A stretch of 64,000 bases of DNA from Amphirosellinia nigrospora (Eukaryota; Ascomycota; Sordariomycetes; Xylariales; Xylariaceae), in contig SCHM01000002.1 of the NCBI GenBank assembly GCA_004123355.1, forward strand, positions 1,302,001-1,366,000, written 5' to 3'. The notes beneath the pieces were generated by a model. The model was not told the DNA's origin. It saw only the letters and a list, made by a program, of their open reading frames with translations, and made no database searches. Numbering within the stretch: position 1 is the stretch's first letter; the number at the start of each line of letters is the position of its first letter. Of this stretch, positions 1-11,876 are shown piece by piece. Made by a program: the position numbers and the translations under genes.

Positions 1-1
1 G

Positions 2-301
2 ACGCGTAACTATCATCCTGACAGGATATCATCCTTGATAGAGTTAGCAAGATGCTATCAACTTCAGGGAAAGCTCAGTGAGAGCATAGAAGATGCGATG
101 AGGCGATTCAGGGTGGAAGAGATATCCGAAAGCCGGCACATATTTACGGAAACATTGACGGAAGCACGAGCACGAATGGTGGAATTGAAAGACGCCGATT
201 CCTCTGGAAAGGTAGCAGACGTGGTCGTAAAGTTTCCAGAGCATTTATTCAAACATATTAATAGAGAGCCCGGGGCTGGCTACTGGTTAATATGTCATTA
301 G
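2..301 (+). CDS. 3' end of a possible TPR-like protein (5' part outside window)
   Basis: An open frame runs in from the left edge and stops at 299-301. No start codon is needed inside the window. The first residues resemble a tetratricopeptide unit (HPDRISSLIELARCYQLQGK), a pattern common in the C-terminal repeats of fungal NB-ARC/NACHT-TPR proteins. The rest is charged and helical and I do not recognise it. Only about 100 codons are visible, so the TPR reading is an inference from one repeat-like segment. The frame could also be a gene remnant, since the next gene downstream is heavily broken. Confidence 0.35.
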   Translation, partial: TRNYHPDRISSLIELARCYQLQGKLSESIEDAMRRFRVEEISESRHIFTETLTEARARMVELKDADSSGKVADVVVKFPEHLFKHINREPGAGYWLICH

Positions 302-1445
302 GTTATTGGTTAGCAGGCAAATAAGCCGATGAGTATATAGCCGATAGGCCAACGAGGTCAAATAGTTGGATGGAGCTTAAGGGTATTTATGTATTAGTAT
401 ATAGTACGTAGTGTACGAGATGAGTAATTCACTAACTACGTTACCTGTCGATTCAGCGACAGAGCAAGATATGCTAGGTAAATTGTGACTAGTATCCATT
501 GGTTTTTTACCTGCATTGCCGAAATAAGAGATCATTCGTCGTCAAATACGAGAATTAGTGGGAAATTTCGTTAGTTTGGATTTTTATTCATCGCGAATCT
601 CTCAGCCATTCGTGAACGTTGAAGTAATAGCTAGGCTGGAAGCCCCTATTTAAATGAATATAGAGGATAGCAGGCCTATAAAAATAATGAAAGCATAGGC
701 ATCAGCCTGCATGAAGACGTAGTTTACACAGTTGATTGGCTATTCTCTCCTGTATCCCCTGTATGAACAGACTTTGGCTGTGCTGTAAGGTAACCACGTT
801 GCATAACATAGCCATCGCATATCCGATTTTCCCTGCTTATGGAAACCATTCCGTTCAGGGACTGGGGCAACTTGTCGGGTATTATGATGAAGACGAAGAA
901 GCAGGCTATGCGGGGTGGTATCCAAATGGTGTTGGGCTGACTTCACTGTAGGTCGATCCAAATAGGGTAGGTACATCGTTCCCATAGAGCAGGGCTGAAA
1001 TATCTTACTATTGGATTCAATGGCTCGTTTCAAACCCCTCCAGAGTTGTGTAGTTATTACTGAGAAGGCCTTGCTTTTGGCAGGCGAAGCTTGGGAAGTT
1101 TATTACTAGACTCCCTTGAACTTTGAATGTCTTTAAAATCAACAACCACTTATGACCTTGCTTAGTTGATCAAATGCTAGATCAAGACTCTAGAGTTAGG
1201 AAGAGAAGTTGAATCAAGGTCACCCTATAACACATCAAAATAATTCGCCCTCAAGCTGAGTCGAGCTCGCCAAAATCGAGTATATTTAATCCCCCAGGAC
1301 ACCCTGTCGCTTATGGTTGACATAGTTACTGGCCACAGACACCGCGCTGCACTACACCTTTTAGTCTTGGATCAAACAAGGTATGGTCCAGAGAATCATT
1401 GACTTAATCATTATATATGTCATCTTGGTACGCGACGAATCAGTA
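302..1445. other. gene-free stretch
   Basis: AT-rich DNA with only short, unsupported open frames on both strands. I see no RNA gene, no repeat and no coding similarity. It separates the TPR-like fragment from the NLR-like gene and should hold the latter's promoter. Confidence 0.5.
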
Positions 1446-4400
1446 ATGGCAACTTCAAATTACAAACCTATGAAGATTATACCGTTGGGTGGGTGTCGCA
1501 CTCCCAAAGGAGCAAACAGCGGCCGTCGCTATGCTGGACGAGAAACACGCCGACCTGCTAGGGTACTAAATGACGATAACACATATACTTTGGGATCTAT
1601 CGGGAATCATAACATCGTCGTGACATGTCTCCCTAAAGGGAAAATAGGCACAGTGTCTGCGACAACAGTAGCAACTCGGATGGCCAACGCTTTCCCGTCT
1701 ATCAAATTCGGTTTAAGTGAGTATTCTCAGCATACCTTTTGTTCGCCTGTTTCCGGACATTGAAGAGAATAAGGCGCCCTCTTAAGGCTCAGATCATCTC
1801 AAAAAAGCATAATCACGCACAAGGTGATGATGACTAACTCATAGTATTCCAGTGGTCGCATAGCTGGTGGCATCTCACTCAAAGTCAGACTAGGCGATGT
1901 TGTCGTTGGCACACCAAGCGGCCAATATCCCGGGTAGTACAGTGGGACTTAGGCAAAGAAGAAGGGGACAAGTTCAAACGAACGGAGCATTGAATAACAC
2001 CAGGTTTACTACTCGGTGCAGTATCAAAACTAGAAACGGAACATGACATGCAAGGGTCAAAGATACCGGTTTTTTGAATGAGATGGTTTCAAAATACCCT
2101 GCTCTGAGATCAAAATATATGAAGTCCGAATCACTTGTTGACCTACGCTTTAAGGCGAAATACGGCACAGGGACAGGAATGGAGGGCACGCTGCCTCAGA
2201 TGATGCTGACACATTCTTCGGTGGCGGAAGGTGAAGGTGAGGAGGAGGAGGAGGAGGAAGAAGAAGAGGAAGAGAGCTGCCGTTACTGTGACAAAACTCA
2301 AGTTGTGAAGAGAAAACCCGACCTGAAGGAACAGTTGTGCACTATGGCTTGATTGTATCTGGCAATAGTGTTATCAAGAATGCCAAGTTTCGAGACAAAC
2401 TCCGTCAAGACCGGGGAAGACGTGCTCTGTGTTGAAATGGAGGCGGCTGGGTTGATGGATCATTTTCCCTGTATCGTCATACGAGGCATCTGTGACTATG
2501 CGGATTCGCACAAGAACAAGGACTGGCAGGAGCACGCAGCCGCGGCAGCTGCTGCGTTTGCAAAAGAGCTTCTAGGTGTCCAGCCAAGCGACATCGACAG
2601 AGAACCAACGGCTAAGGACATGCTCAATAGCAGTTAGTTATATCCAAGTCTATTGCCGTTTAACTTGGTTCTCTTCTAATCATCTGTAGTCAACAAGATC
2701 GTGTCCTCTATCAGCGAAAATGTCACACACACAAGAGATTATTTGAACAAGGAAGAAGACATTAAATTCTCGACTGGCTCGCCAAGACTGATTACGGGCC
2801 TCAGCAAACTGACTATTTGAAAAGACAACAACCGGGTACAGGAAAATGGCTTCTCGACTGTAATGAGTATCGGGATTGGATAAAAGAACCAAAAAAGACT
2901 TTATTCTGTCCTGGCATACCCGGAGCTGGAAAAACAATCTTGACATCAATCGTAGTGAAACGACCTCGAAACCAAATTTGACCACGACAATACTGTTGCC
3001 ATAGCTTATGTATACTGTAATTACAAACGCCAAGAAGACCAAACTATCGAGAACCTGCTGTCAAGTCTGCTTAGACAGCTAGCCCAAAGTCAACCTTCTT
3101 TACCAGACAGCATTAAACAAATCCACGAGCAACACAAAACAAAATCTACCAGGCCCTCCTTCAACGAGATTTTGAGAGCACTCAAATCAGTCATTAGCCA
3201 GAGTCCAAAGACCTTTCTGTTGTCGACGCACTCGATGAATGCCTGTCTTCCGATAGTTGTCGTACGAAATTTCTGTCAGCAATCTTTGAGCTTCAGACTA
3301 TAGCAGAAGTGAACTTCCTAGCAACATCGAGACCTATACCAGAAATCGAAGAGCAATTCAAAGGAATAACGTCGATAGAGATCCGTGCAGCTGAAGACGA
3401 TATACACAGATATCTACATGGTCATTTTGGAGAATTACGGAGTTTCGTGGCCGATCGGACTGACCTTCAGGACAAAATCACGACAAGTATTACCAAGGCG
3501 GCCGATGGAATGTACGTCGAGATAGGTAACTTGATGATTAGCCATCTTGGACTAACTTTGACAGGTTTTTACTTGCGCAACTTTACTTTGATTCTTTGAA
3601 AGGCAAAGACACTCCCAAGGCCATACTCAATGCATTAAAGGAGCTGGAGATCCAGGCAAGGCCTCACGATAGCGCCGATAAACAAACCAAGAAATACGAC
3701 ATGGCTTACGACCACGCCATGGAGCGAATTGACGGGCAGCTTCAAGACCTGGCTGAACGCGCTAAACAAGTTCTGTCGTGGATAACTTGTGCAAAAACGC
3801 CGTTGACCAAGCTAGAGCTTCAGCATGCGCTTGCCGTAGAGGTCGATGAGCCTCAGTTCGATACCGAAAACATTCCGCAAGCGAGGGACTTGGTCTCCGT
3901 ATGTGCTGGATTAATAACGATTGACGAAGAAAGCGACATAGTCAGACTGGTTCACTACACAACACAAGATTATTTTGTACGAAACCAAGACAGATGGTTC
4001 CCCGACGCACATCTATCCATTGTAACAGTTTGTACCGTGTACCTCTCATATGAAAACTTTGGGAGCGGACAGTACAAATCAGAAGCGCAGTTGAAGCAAC
4101 GGGACTTAATACACCCTCTCTACCCTTATGCTGCTCATAACTGGGGACATCACGCTCGTGAAGTTGCTACATGCTCGAAAATTCCGTCTTTTCTCCGAAA
4201 GCCGGCCCAAGTGGTAGCAGCAAGTCAAGAACTCATGCCTCCTCGTGAGAACGACCCGAGGCAAACAAACGGGCTACACCTAGCGGCGTTTTTTGGCCTA
4301 GAAAAAATCATAAGGTTCATTATAGACGAATATGACGTGAATGCTACCGACAGCTCTGGCCGTACGGCGCTATGGTGGGCGACACAGAACGGGCACGAGG

Positions 4401-5290
4401 CAGTGGTCGAGCTACTTCTCACGAGTGAAGAAGTCGATCCTAATTTAAAGGACGAAGAATCCGGCAACACGCCGCTATATTTAGCAATTAGGAACCAGAG
4501 CGAATATATAGTTAAGCTACTCCTTACTGACAAGCGAGTCGACCCTGACCCAAGAAATGGCAAGGGGTCGACGCCGCTTATGGGGCAATAGCTAATGATC
4601 AAGAAGCCTTAGGTAAACTACTGCTTGCTAATGAGCAAGTCGATCCCAACCAAGAAAAATGCGAGCGAGAGCTGGACGCCGCTATTTGAAGCAGTGCATC
4701 GCCATCAAAAAGCCATTGTTAAGCTTCTACTTGCTCACGAGAATGTTGATCCCAACTTGAGAAATCGCGCTGGCTGGACGCCATTACTTAAAGCGGCTCA
4801 TACCGGCAACAAAGACATAGTTGAGCTGCTGCTAGCTGATAAGCGAGTCGATCCCAACTTGAGAAATAGCGCTGGCTGGACGCCATTACTTAAAGCGGCT
4901 CATACCGGCAACAAGGACATGGTTAAGCTGCTGCTAGCTGATAAGCGAGTCGATCTTGATATAAGAACTAGCGGTGGTAGGACGCTATTATTTAATGTAG
5001 TTTATTTCAAGGACGAGGAAATGACCAAGCTCTTACTCGCCGACGAGCGAGTCGATCCTAACCTAGGAAATAGCGATGGCAAGACGCCGTTGTTCATGGC
5101 AGCCCTGAGAAGAAGGGAGGCCGAAAAAGAAATGGCGCGAATGCTACTTATGGAGGCAATTTTTCAGGACGGACGCACTGCACTTGATGCCGTAATCAAT
5201 CATATAAAACGTCCATTGCCTAGACAAGAGGCTTCAATGCCGGTTGATTACGATAGAACCCAGCTAATGTTCTCCGACGATTTAGACTAG
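1446..5290 (+). pseudogene. broken NLR-like gene: PNP_UDP + NACHT + ankyrin repeats
   Basis: Fungal STAND/NLR-like receptor architecture. The N-terminal nucleoside-phosphorylase-like effector domain runs from about 1446 to 2640; DYTVGWV and [19 protein letters not shown] are landmarks. A NACHT NTPase follows at about 2690-3600, with P-loop GIPGAGKT at 2913-2936 and Walker B VDALDEC at 3222-3242. At least eight ankyrin repeats run from about 4261 to 5200. Two introns are clear: 1717-1852, and 3512-3564 (CTAAC branch site), the second restoring the expected GMFLLAQLYFDSLKG reading. Coding similarity hops between frames near 1470, 1490, 1560, 1860, 1936, 2000, 2070, 2315, 2415, 2961, 3221, 4585 and 4665. 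That is roughly three breaks per kb, denser than in neighbouring housekeeping genes. A glutamate run (GAG/GAA) lies at about 2236-2273. Such proteins act as intracellular sensors and in non-self recognition; this copy probably makes no full-length product, unless many breaks are sequence errors. Confidence 0.8.
4751..4954 (+). repeat. 102-bp near-identical tandem ankyrin units
   Basis: Two adjacent copies with a period of 102 bp (34 codons) start at 4751 and 4853. They differ at only a handful of bases (for example cgc/agc early in the unit and gttgag/gttaag late). The other ankyrin units are much more divergent, so this duplication is recent or has been homogenised. Confidence 0.85.
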
Positions 5291-5671
5291 ATAGATACTT
5301 CTCCTATATCAGTCACATTTATATTCAAATATAGCACCGTACGTGTGAATTTACATTGTACCGAAACACCGGTCTCGTAGCTTTAAAACGGCAGTTATCG
5401 AGAACATACAATCTTAATAAATATTCACACAATATCAATATATTCATCGGCCTGAGGGTCGTTTTACTTTCAAGGTTTTACAAGTGAAAATAACAAGCGA
5501 CTTAATTGAAGACTTCAGCGCCCTGGTAACCAGCACATAATATGAGGGCGTCTAATTCATCAACGCAAAGCGCGAAAGGGTATCTATGAACAACTAAACG
5601 AGCTCACCCCCTGAACGAAGGCGCGAGCGACAGGTTGCTAAAACAGTGTGCCCCAGATGCCCAGAGTCCAG
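5291..5671. other. intergenic, between convergent gene ends
   Basis: AT-rich 3' region shared by the NLR-like gene (+) and ARP10 (-). Nothing else is visible. Confidence 0.5.
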
Positions 5672-7441
5672 TTATTCGGCTGAGCCACCTGCCCTCGCAT
5701 CAACCCGCTGGGTCCCATGCTCTGTCTCTGTCCCGTCTTGATGTCCACTCGCCAGGCCGCGATGCCCGTTGACGCCCTGTTGCAGCCAGATCTCACGGTC
5801 TATCGTCGCCAGAGCCGGGATCTTCATCTGCGTTGCCAGGCTCCCACCACACCACGGCCCGAGAGAGTCGATGGCTCGGAGACGACCCCGCACTGAGGCT
5901 TTGTAGTTTCGTTCCTTCTTGATGTGGTTCTCCACGTGGTCTATTTCGTGGGGTGTGTCTGCGGCTCTTACTAGCCGTGGCGTTGCTTCGCCGTTGCCGT
6001 TTGTTGTGTCTGGTTGCCTTACGACAACGGGCACAGCCCCATTGGCTGCTTGACGACTGCGTTCACGTCTGCGATTTATGTTTGCTTTGTACTGTTCTCT
6101 CCCTTTCCTCTCACGGCGTCCCAACCGTGTTCTTCTGTTTGAATAGCAACCTCGTCGAAGATACGGTCCCTCAACCCGAAGATATTTGAACATCCTCCTG
6201 TAAAGATGATGCGTGACATACAAATAGCACGCACGTCCAAAGGTAGTTGTAGTAACGCTCGATAGACCAGAAGATGTATTGGCAACTCGTGGTCATCGAA
6301 GCATGATGGTGACAGTCGAGTCTCGAAGAACGTCGCCTCACAGGGCTCGGCCAACTGTGAAAAAGGTATTTCCACTGTCCTCGGAGGGTTACATGAATTC
6401 AACATAATGGCCATCGGTGAACGGTCCTCGATCGGTGATACTGCCTCCGCTTCCTCTTCCTCTTCTTCGTACTCGTGAACCGTTGGGAGGCCTTCTTCAG
6501 CCGTATTCCGGTGTGACTTTCCTGCTACTCCTTGCACCACAACACGCGAGTCGCGACTTCCTCACACTCCTCAAAGCTGAGGGATTCGTCCAGTAGCCTA
6601 TCTTCTATCCGCTCAGTGCGTTCCGAGGCTTGTCGTCCTTGAGCCGCTTGTAGCAATAATTCGTATGTCTCTTCCACAAGGAGCTTGCCAGCTCGGACAG
6701 TCCTCCAAGTTTGCACCTCCCGGTATTCGTACATGGCCGTGACTGTCGTTTCATGCCAGCCAAGATCTATCACCAAGGCGGACCGAGTGCCCGCAGCGAA
6801 GGCGGCCATGACCGGTGACGAGAAGATAGATATAGTGGGGGCTTGGAACTGGTGGAAGAGGACGTCGAGGGTTGATGATAGCAAAGGAATGGGTAGCGTT
6901 GGAGGCAGAACCAAGGTAACCTTCCTCGGTCTTGAATCGATAATCAGATACCTAAAGAAACAGTTGTCAGGCCACAAATATTATATATGATCTAGGGAAT
7001 GCGCAAACGTACTTGAAGAAAGCATCTCTCAACTCCCGTTCCAGCTTGTCCCCAACCAAGCCGAGATCTTGCCCCCGAAGGTCCAGCTGCCACAGCTCAT
7101 GGTCAGCGCCCCACGACTTCCCGAAGCTCTGGCGCGCCATTGATTCGAAAAGTCAGGCTCCCACACTCGAAAGTCGCCGGTGCGTCGCTGCTGCTCCGGG
7201 CTAAAGCCGGCGGTTCTCTTCGGGGGCGTCGCCTGCGAAGCCGATACGTAGCTTCCGGGAGCCGATTTCAATAACGATGGGATCGTCGTCGACTCGCGAG
7301 CTGCTGGAAGGAGAGCCAAACGTAGAAGTAATAGGCCGTGCCGGCGTCTGGGGAGGACCGGCGTGGTAGTTGGTTGGGCGCCAGCACGGATGCTCGACAC
7401 GGTCCGGTGGGGAGGGTTGTCGAGCCTATGTTAGACGACAT
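5672..7441 (-). CDS. ARP10: actin-related protein Arp10 (dynactin pointed-end complex)
   Basis: Arp10/Arp11 (Neurospora ro-7 type) sits at the pointed end of the Arp1 filament in dynactin, the activator of cytoplasmic dynein, and is needed for nuclear and vesicle transport in hyphae. The start at 7441 gives a Ser/Thr/Pro-rich leader, then the actin-fold opening IVIEIGSRKLRIGFAGD. The second ATPase-fold half includes AAFAAGTRSALVIDLGWHET. The C-terminal landmarks are RIIFTGGCSNIFGLRDR and DSLGPWCGGSLATQMKIPAL. One intron at 6952-7012 (GTACGT...TTTAG) joins DAFFK to YLIIDSR. An acidic low-complexity insert (Glu-rich) lies at about 6450-6480. Single-base frame breaks near 7200-7300, 7100, 6540 and 6110 split the reading. 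The gene is divergent from YEN1. Confidence 0.8.
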
Positions 7442-8135
7442 GTTTTCCTATTTAGAGCCTAATCATGTGCTCTCGCATATTCCCCCGAGGAAAGCGATCG
7501 CGACACTTAGAGGCTTACGCCTAAACAGTTTGATTTAGCACTCTCCAGCTCATACCATGTGCAGTGCTACGATACTCTTTAGTGCAAACGGACGAGTGAA
7601 GCCAAGCGCTAGCTCTCGTTGCCGCTAAAAATAAGGTACGGTGCTGTAGTCAAACATAGGTACCTCCACCCAGAAGAGAGCCGGAGTGAAACAGGCCCAC
7701 CTAGATACCTAATAGGACCGTACAGCTATATCTTACACATTCATGTTGATAACAATATTTTAACGCAGCAGGATATTTTAAAGATTGTTCAAGTATAGGT
7801 ATTTTAGTGTGTTCGTTCGAGATTCTAAGTATTTTAAGCTGATAGGTATGGGTAGGTATTAAGGCTTGGCCTGGGGACCCCTGCAAGTACATAATACATT
7901 CACGGTTGCTAGTGGATACCGAACTCCATCCAACACTCAAAAGTCAATACAACATTCCCATTACGTAGCACAACCATTCAAGAGATATTCAGCATATTGC
8001 CTCAACACGCCTCGACCATGCTGTAAATCGATTTGCTTAGAAAATAAGCGCTATTAATAATCACGTACCTACCGCACAACTCTCAGATGAATTGCCTCCA
8101 GTAGCTTTCGACGTAGGGTCGTGTGCGTCATCGAG
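7442..8135. promoter_or_regulatory. divergent intergenic region between ARP10 and YEN1
   Basis: About 690 bp with no supported open frame. It must contain both 5' leaders. Several TAGGTA-type motifs occur at about 7790-7860. No specific operator could be identified. Confidence 0.4.
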
Positions 8136-10800
8136 ATGGGGATTAAAGGGTGAGCAATGCTAACCTGGGTATAACTGCTCCGGCTATGATAATTGCTAAC
8201 ATTCGACATAGTATATATAAAGAGATCGGCTCTGGGAAGCGCATATCCCTTACAAAATCGCTGTTGAAAAGCTCGAGGAATCAGGCCGGCCTTTACGTAT
8301 TGCCATAGATATCTCCATATGGCAGTTTCAAGTCCAAGCAGCGAGAGGTGAGACAACTAAACACACATGGACCGTCACGTTTGCCACCTTATTAACAGCG
8401 CATAGGCGGCTCCAACCCCGCTATCCGCACTCTCTTTTACAGATTGCTTCGTCTTCTCAGCTCCGCCATCCAGCCCATTTTCGTGTTTGATGGTCCCAAC
8501 AAGCCTACTTTCAAGAGGAACAAACGTGCTGGACGAGGAGATGGCGTGGCGACGGCCATGGCCAAGCGACTGATTAGGCTCTTTGGCTTCATAGTTCACG
8601 ACGCGCCCGGCGAAGCTGAAGCCGAATGCGCTCTACTGCAGCAGAGCGGTATTGTGGATGCAGTACTAAGCGAGGATGTTGACACCATCATGTTTGGTTG
8701 CACCCGAACCTTGCGAAACTGGTCTTCGGAAGGCACCAAGGGCAGTAAAACGCCCACGCATGTTTCCATGTACGATAGCCAAGAGCTAGGTCAAGGCACC
8801 TCGGGCCTCGACCGCGAAGGCATGGTTCTCGTCGCTTTAATGAGCGGCGGTGACTATCTCCCCGAAGGTATACCCGGCGCTGGTGTCAAATTGGCTTGTG
8901 AAGCAGCCAGAGCTGGGTTTGGGAAGTCTCTGTGCCAAATCAAACGGGTTAATACCTCGGAATTGGCCAGTTGGAAGGAATGGCTGACATATGAGTTGAG
9001 GCATAACGAAAGCGGTTTCTTCAGGACGAGACACAAGGCTTTGACCATCCCCGACGACTTTCCAAACATGGAGATTCTTAGGTATTACACCCACCCGTAG
9101 TGTCGCCGGCGGCGACTCTGGACCGATTAAGACAACAAAGTTGGGATCAGCAGATTGATGTTCAAGGTCTTCGGGAGTTTGTACGCGAAACATTCGACTG
9201 GAGTTACCGAATAGGGGCGATCAAGTTCATCAGGGTCTTGGCGCCATGTCTGTTGGTACGCAAACTAATGCAACGCAAGCATGAGGGCAATAATGCGCCT
9301 AAGGACGCGGACGTGGCCGAAAATGAGGCATCTACACTCGTGAAATCCATCACAAACCGACGGGCTCATTTTAGCACAGACTCGACGCCGGAGCTACGTG
9401 TTTCTTTTATACCGACGAGCATCGTCGGCTACGACTTCCAAGAAGAGCCCGATGAAGTTATCGAGTTTGGCCGTGATGGCCTGGCACTCAATAGCGACCG
9501 ATGAGATAGAAGAATTAGCGGATGAAGTGGGGGATGAAGGCTCTACCGCAAAGTCAGGGGCACGAAAACCATTTAGCCCTACAGAGACGGATTTGCTCTG
9601 GGTCCCAGAAGTAGTAGCCAGAGCCGGCATACCTTTGATGGTTGAGGCCTGGGAAGAATCACAACGCGCAAAGGCCGTGGCTCGTTCCAAGCCAAAGACC
9701 TCGAAATCGAAAGCCAAAACCGGAACAGTGGCGGCTAGCTCTCTCGATAACTTTGTTAGAGTTACGAAGAACAATATGCCACCGGCAGCGGGGACCCAGA
9801 AAGCAATACCTCCAATATCAAGACTAGGGACATCACCAGTTCGAGTTCGTACCCCGTTGGATTCCCTCTCGGCTTCGTCTCAACCCAACCCACCAATGCC
9901 CTCATCCAGCCAATGCCCGCAGAGACCCCAACCCTCAAGACCTAGTAAGCCCCCCACGACTAGATCGTCCCGATCTAAGAGGAACCTCCCCAGCACACCC
10001 AAGGTGGATTCCAACACCAACCCCTGGACTATCGCCAGCTCACAAGGTAGTCCCAGGGTTACTAAACATAAAGCATCATCCACCAAGGCCCACGAGCCCA
10101 TTCTCATATCCTCTAGCCCGCCTGCGTCGCCTCCCAAGGGCGTTCATTCCCCCATAAGCTATACCCGGGATACTCACAACCATCATGATTCTTTCATGGC
10201 ACCGCCCATGAGCCTGGGGAAACGGCGGTCATTGACTCCGCCAAGACCTACGATAAACGAAGGCGTCCGAGCCCAAAGCCCCGCGCCAGCTTCCATCGAG
10301 AAGCCGCAGCGCAAAGCTCGCCCGGACAGAATCACTGCCCGCGGACTCGAGCCCTCGGAGACAAACAAGCCGATTGGCTCGAGCACAGACAGTCGCCGTG
10401 GAGACCATAACACTTGATTCCGAGGATGATGATGACGACGACGACGACGACGACGACGATGAGCTACCACCTCTGAGCACTCTGATAAGCAAACTCCCCA
10501 AAAGCAAAGCGATCGCGGAATCTCCTCATTCCTCCCCCAAGCAAAAGCCCCAGAACCCGAGCCGGCACGCCAACAGAGGCAGGCGACGCTAGAACAATCC
10601 TTCAGCGGCGCACCAGGATGACGAAGCTCTACGTGCCTCGCAAGAGTCAGGTCGGGTTCTTCAAGGAGATCGACGTCAGCGTCGACGAGGCGGATGCCCT
10701 AAAGGAGGAGTACGCCAAAGCTGGAGGCAGTGGCGGGCGGCGGGCGAATGTCTGGAGGCGGAGCGATGTCTCTTGTGTTGATCTTACGGGAGAAGACTAG
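8136..10800 (+). CDS. YEN1: XPG/Rad2-family Holliday-junction resolvase (Yen1/GEN1)
   Basis: Structure-selective endonuclease that cuts four-way junctions late in the cell cycle. The start at 8136 gives MGIKG, where Gly2 is the conserved N-terminal residue of the family. Two introns, 8150-8211 and 8348-8405, join the N-terminal nuclease block (IAIDISIWQFQ) to FVFDGPNKP. Acidic active-site blocks follow: APGEAEAECALLQ and LSEDVDTIMFG. The helix-two-turn-helix region begins LMSGGDYLPEGIPGAGVK. The C-terminal half is Ser/Pro-rich with an Asp run at about 10424-10461, probably the regulated tail. Frame breaks occur at about 8262, 9095, 9503, 10380, 10550 and 10612. Correcting them gives a whole number of codons (about 848 residues), so I treat the gene as intact with sequence errors. 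Confidence 0.85.
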
Positions 10801-11876
10801 GTTAGGATGGTCCGACATATATATAGCGTTGACTCTTTGCCTCCAGATTCTTGTCCTGGGTAAAATGGAATTCAATTGCATGGGTTAGGTGTTACGGTAG
10901 GCACATTAAGGGAAAGAATGCATGCATTGAAATAGAAATGGTGTTGTTGAGGCAAAGCTAGAAGCGTTGATGAAATGATATTTTCAACATAATTCGACAT
11001 CTTCTCGCAGCTCACTTGCATGTCATGGAACTGATAATTCACCCTCTTGTCGTGAGTTACGCTAGATAGGACTGGTCTTTCAAATTGACTCGAGTTTACA
11101 AGGCACCAGATTTAAACTACAAATACATAGATCATGTTATTCGCATCGTAGATATCTTCTGAGTGTGGGTGGTGTAATTACACTACGCAAGGACGAGGGA
11201 GAAGCCACATGCTCATCAGCGAAAAGACGGCCTCACGACTCGCAAGCAGAAACGCAACACTTTAACTAAGTAGGTAATCTATCGTAACCCCAATTTCGTT
11301 ACTTATCCACTCATTTCTTCATTCACACACTAATTCACCCATCAGATAAAACTCATACCTGGTCTTAATATCCGACTAAGTATACATACGGCGGCAAAGA
11401 CATAATATTCATATAAAAAAGTACTAAATAAAAGGGGTATCGTATCCAACAACCGTCCAACAACAGTACCTGAACAATACGAGTCGAAAAGTATGAGATC
11501 AAAAAAAAACCAGGGAAACGGGGAAAAAAATTATGCCACCCTTCATCTATCGTTTTCGTACCCAACAAATTTCCCTTGTATGAGGGAAGGAAGAAAGGAG
11601 CTCAAAACGCCAATACCTACTACCTAACTAAGTAATTCTTCAGATCCCGAAGACGAAGATGTACAAAGCGAGGGATAGAATAGCGCAACAAACAAGGAGG
11701 ACACACTATATGGATATAATAGCATGCATCAGAATTTCCCCCTTACATGTCCCGAGTCGTAGTCTCATCTCACATCGTCAAGCAAGCGTTCATAACTCAT
11801 CACACAATTATCTCGTTCACCTCTGGTCGTGCTACCACACCTCCACTAGCAAATAGACCCAACCAGTGATTGTTTA
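10801..11876. other. gene-free stretch between convergent genes
   Basis: AT-rich DNA forming the 3' regions of YEN1 (+) and the BTB gene (-). Short open frames here have no recognisable content. No repeat or RNA gene was seen. Confidence 0.5.

Noticed and set aside
8069-8356. Minus-strand 95-codon frame
   Set aside because: It is the antisense shadow of the first two exons of YEN1, whose plus-strand reading has correct splice sites and family motifs.
10229-10507. Minus-strand poly-Ser frame
   Set aside because: Shadow of the Asp run in the YEN1 tail (GAC/GAT repeat).
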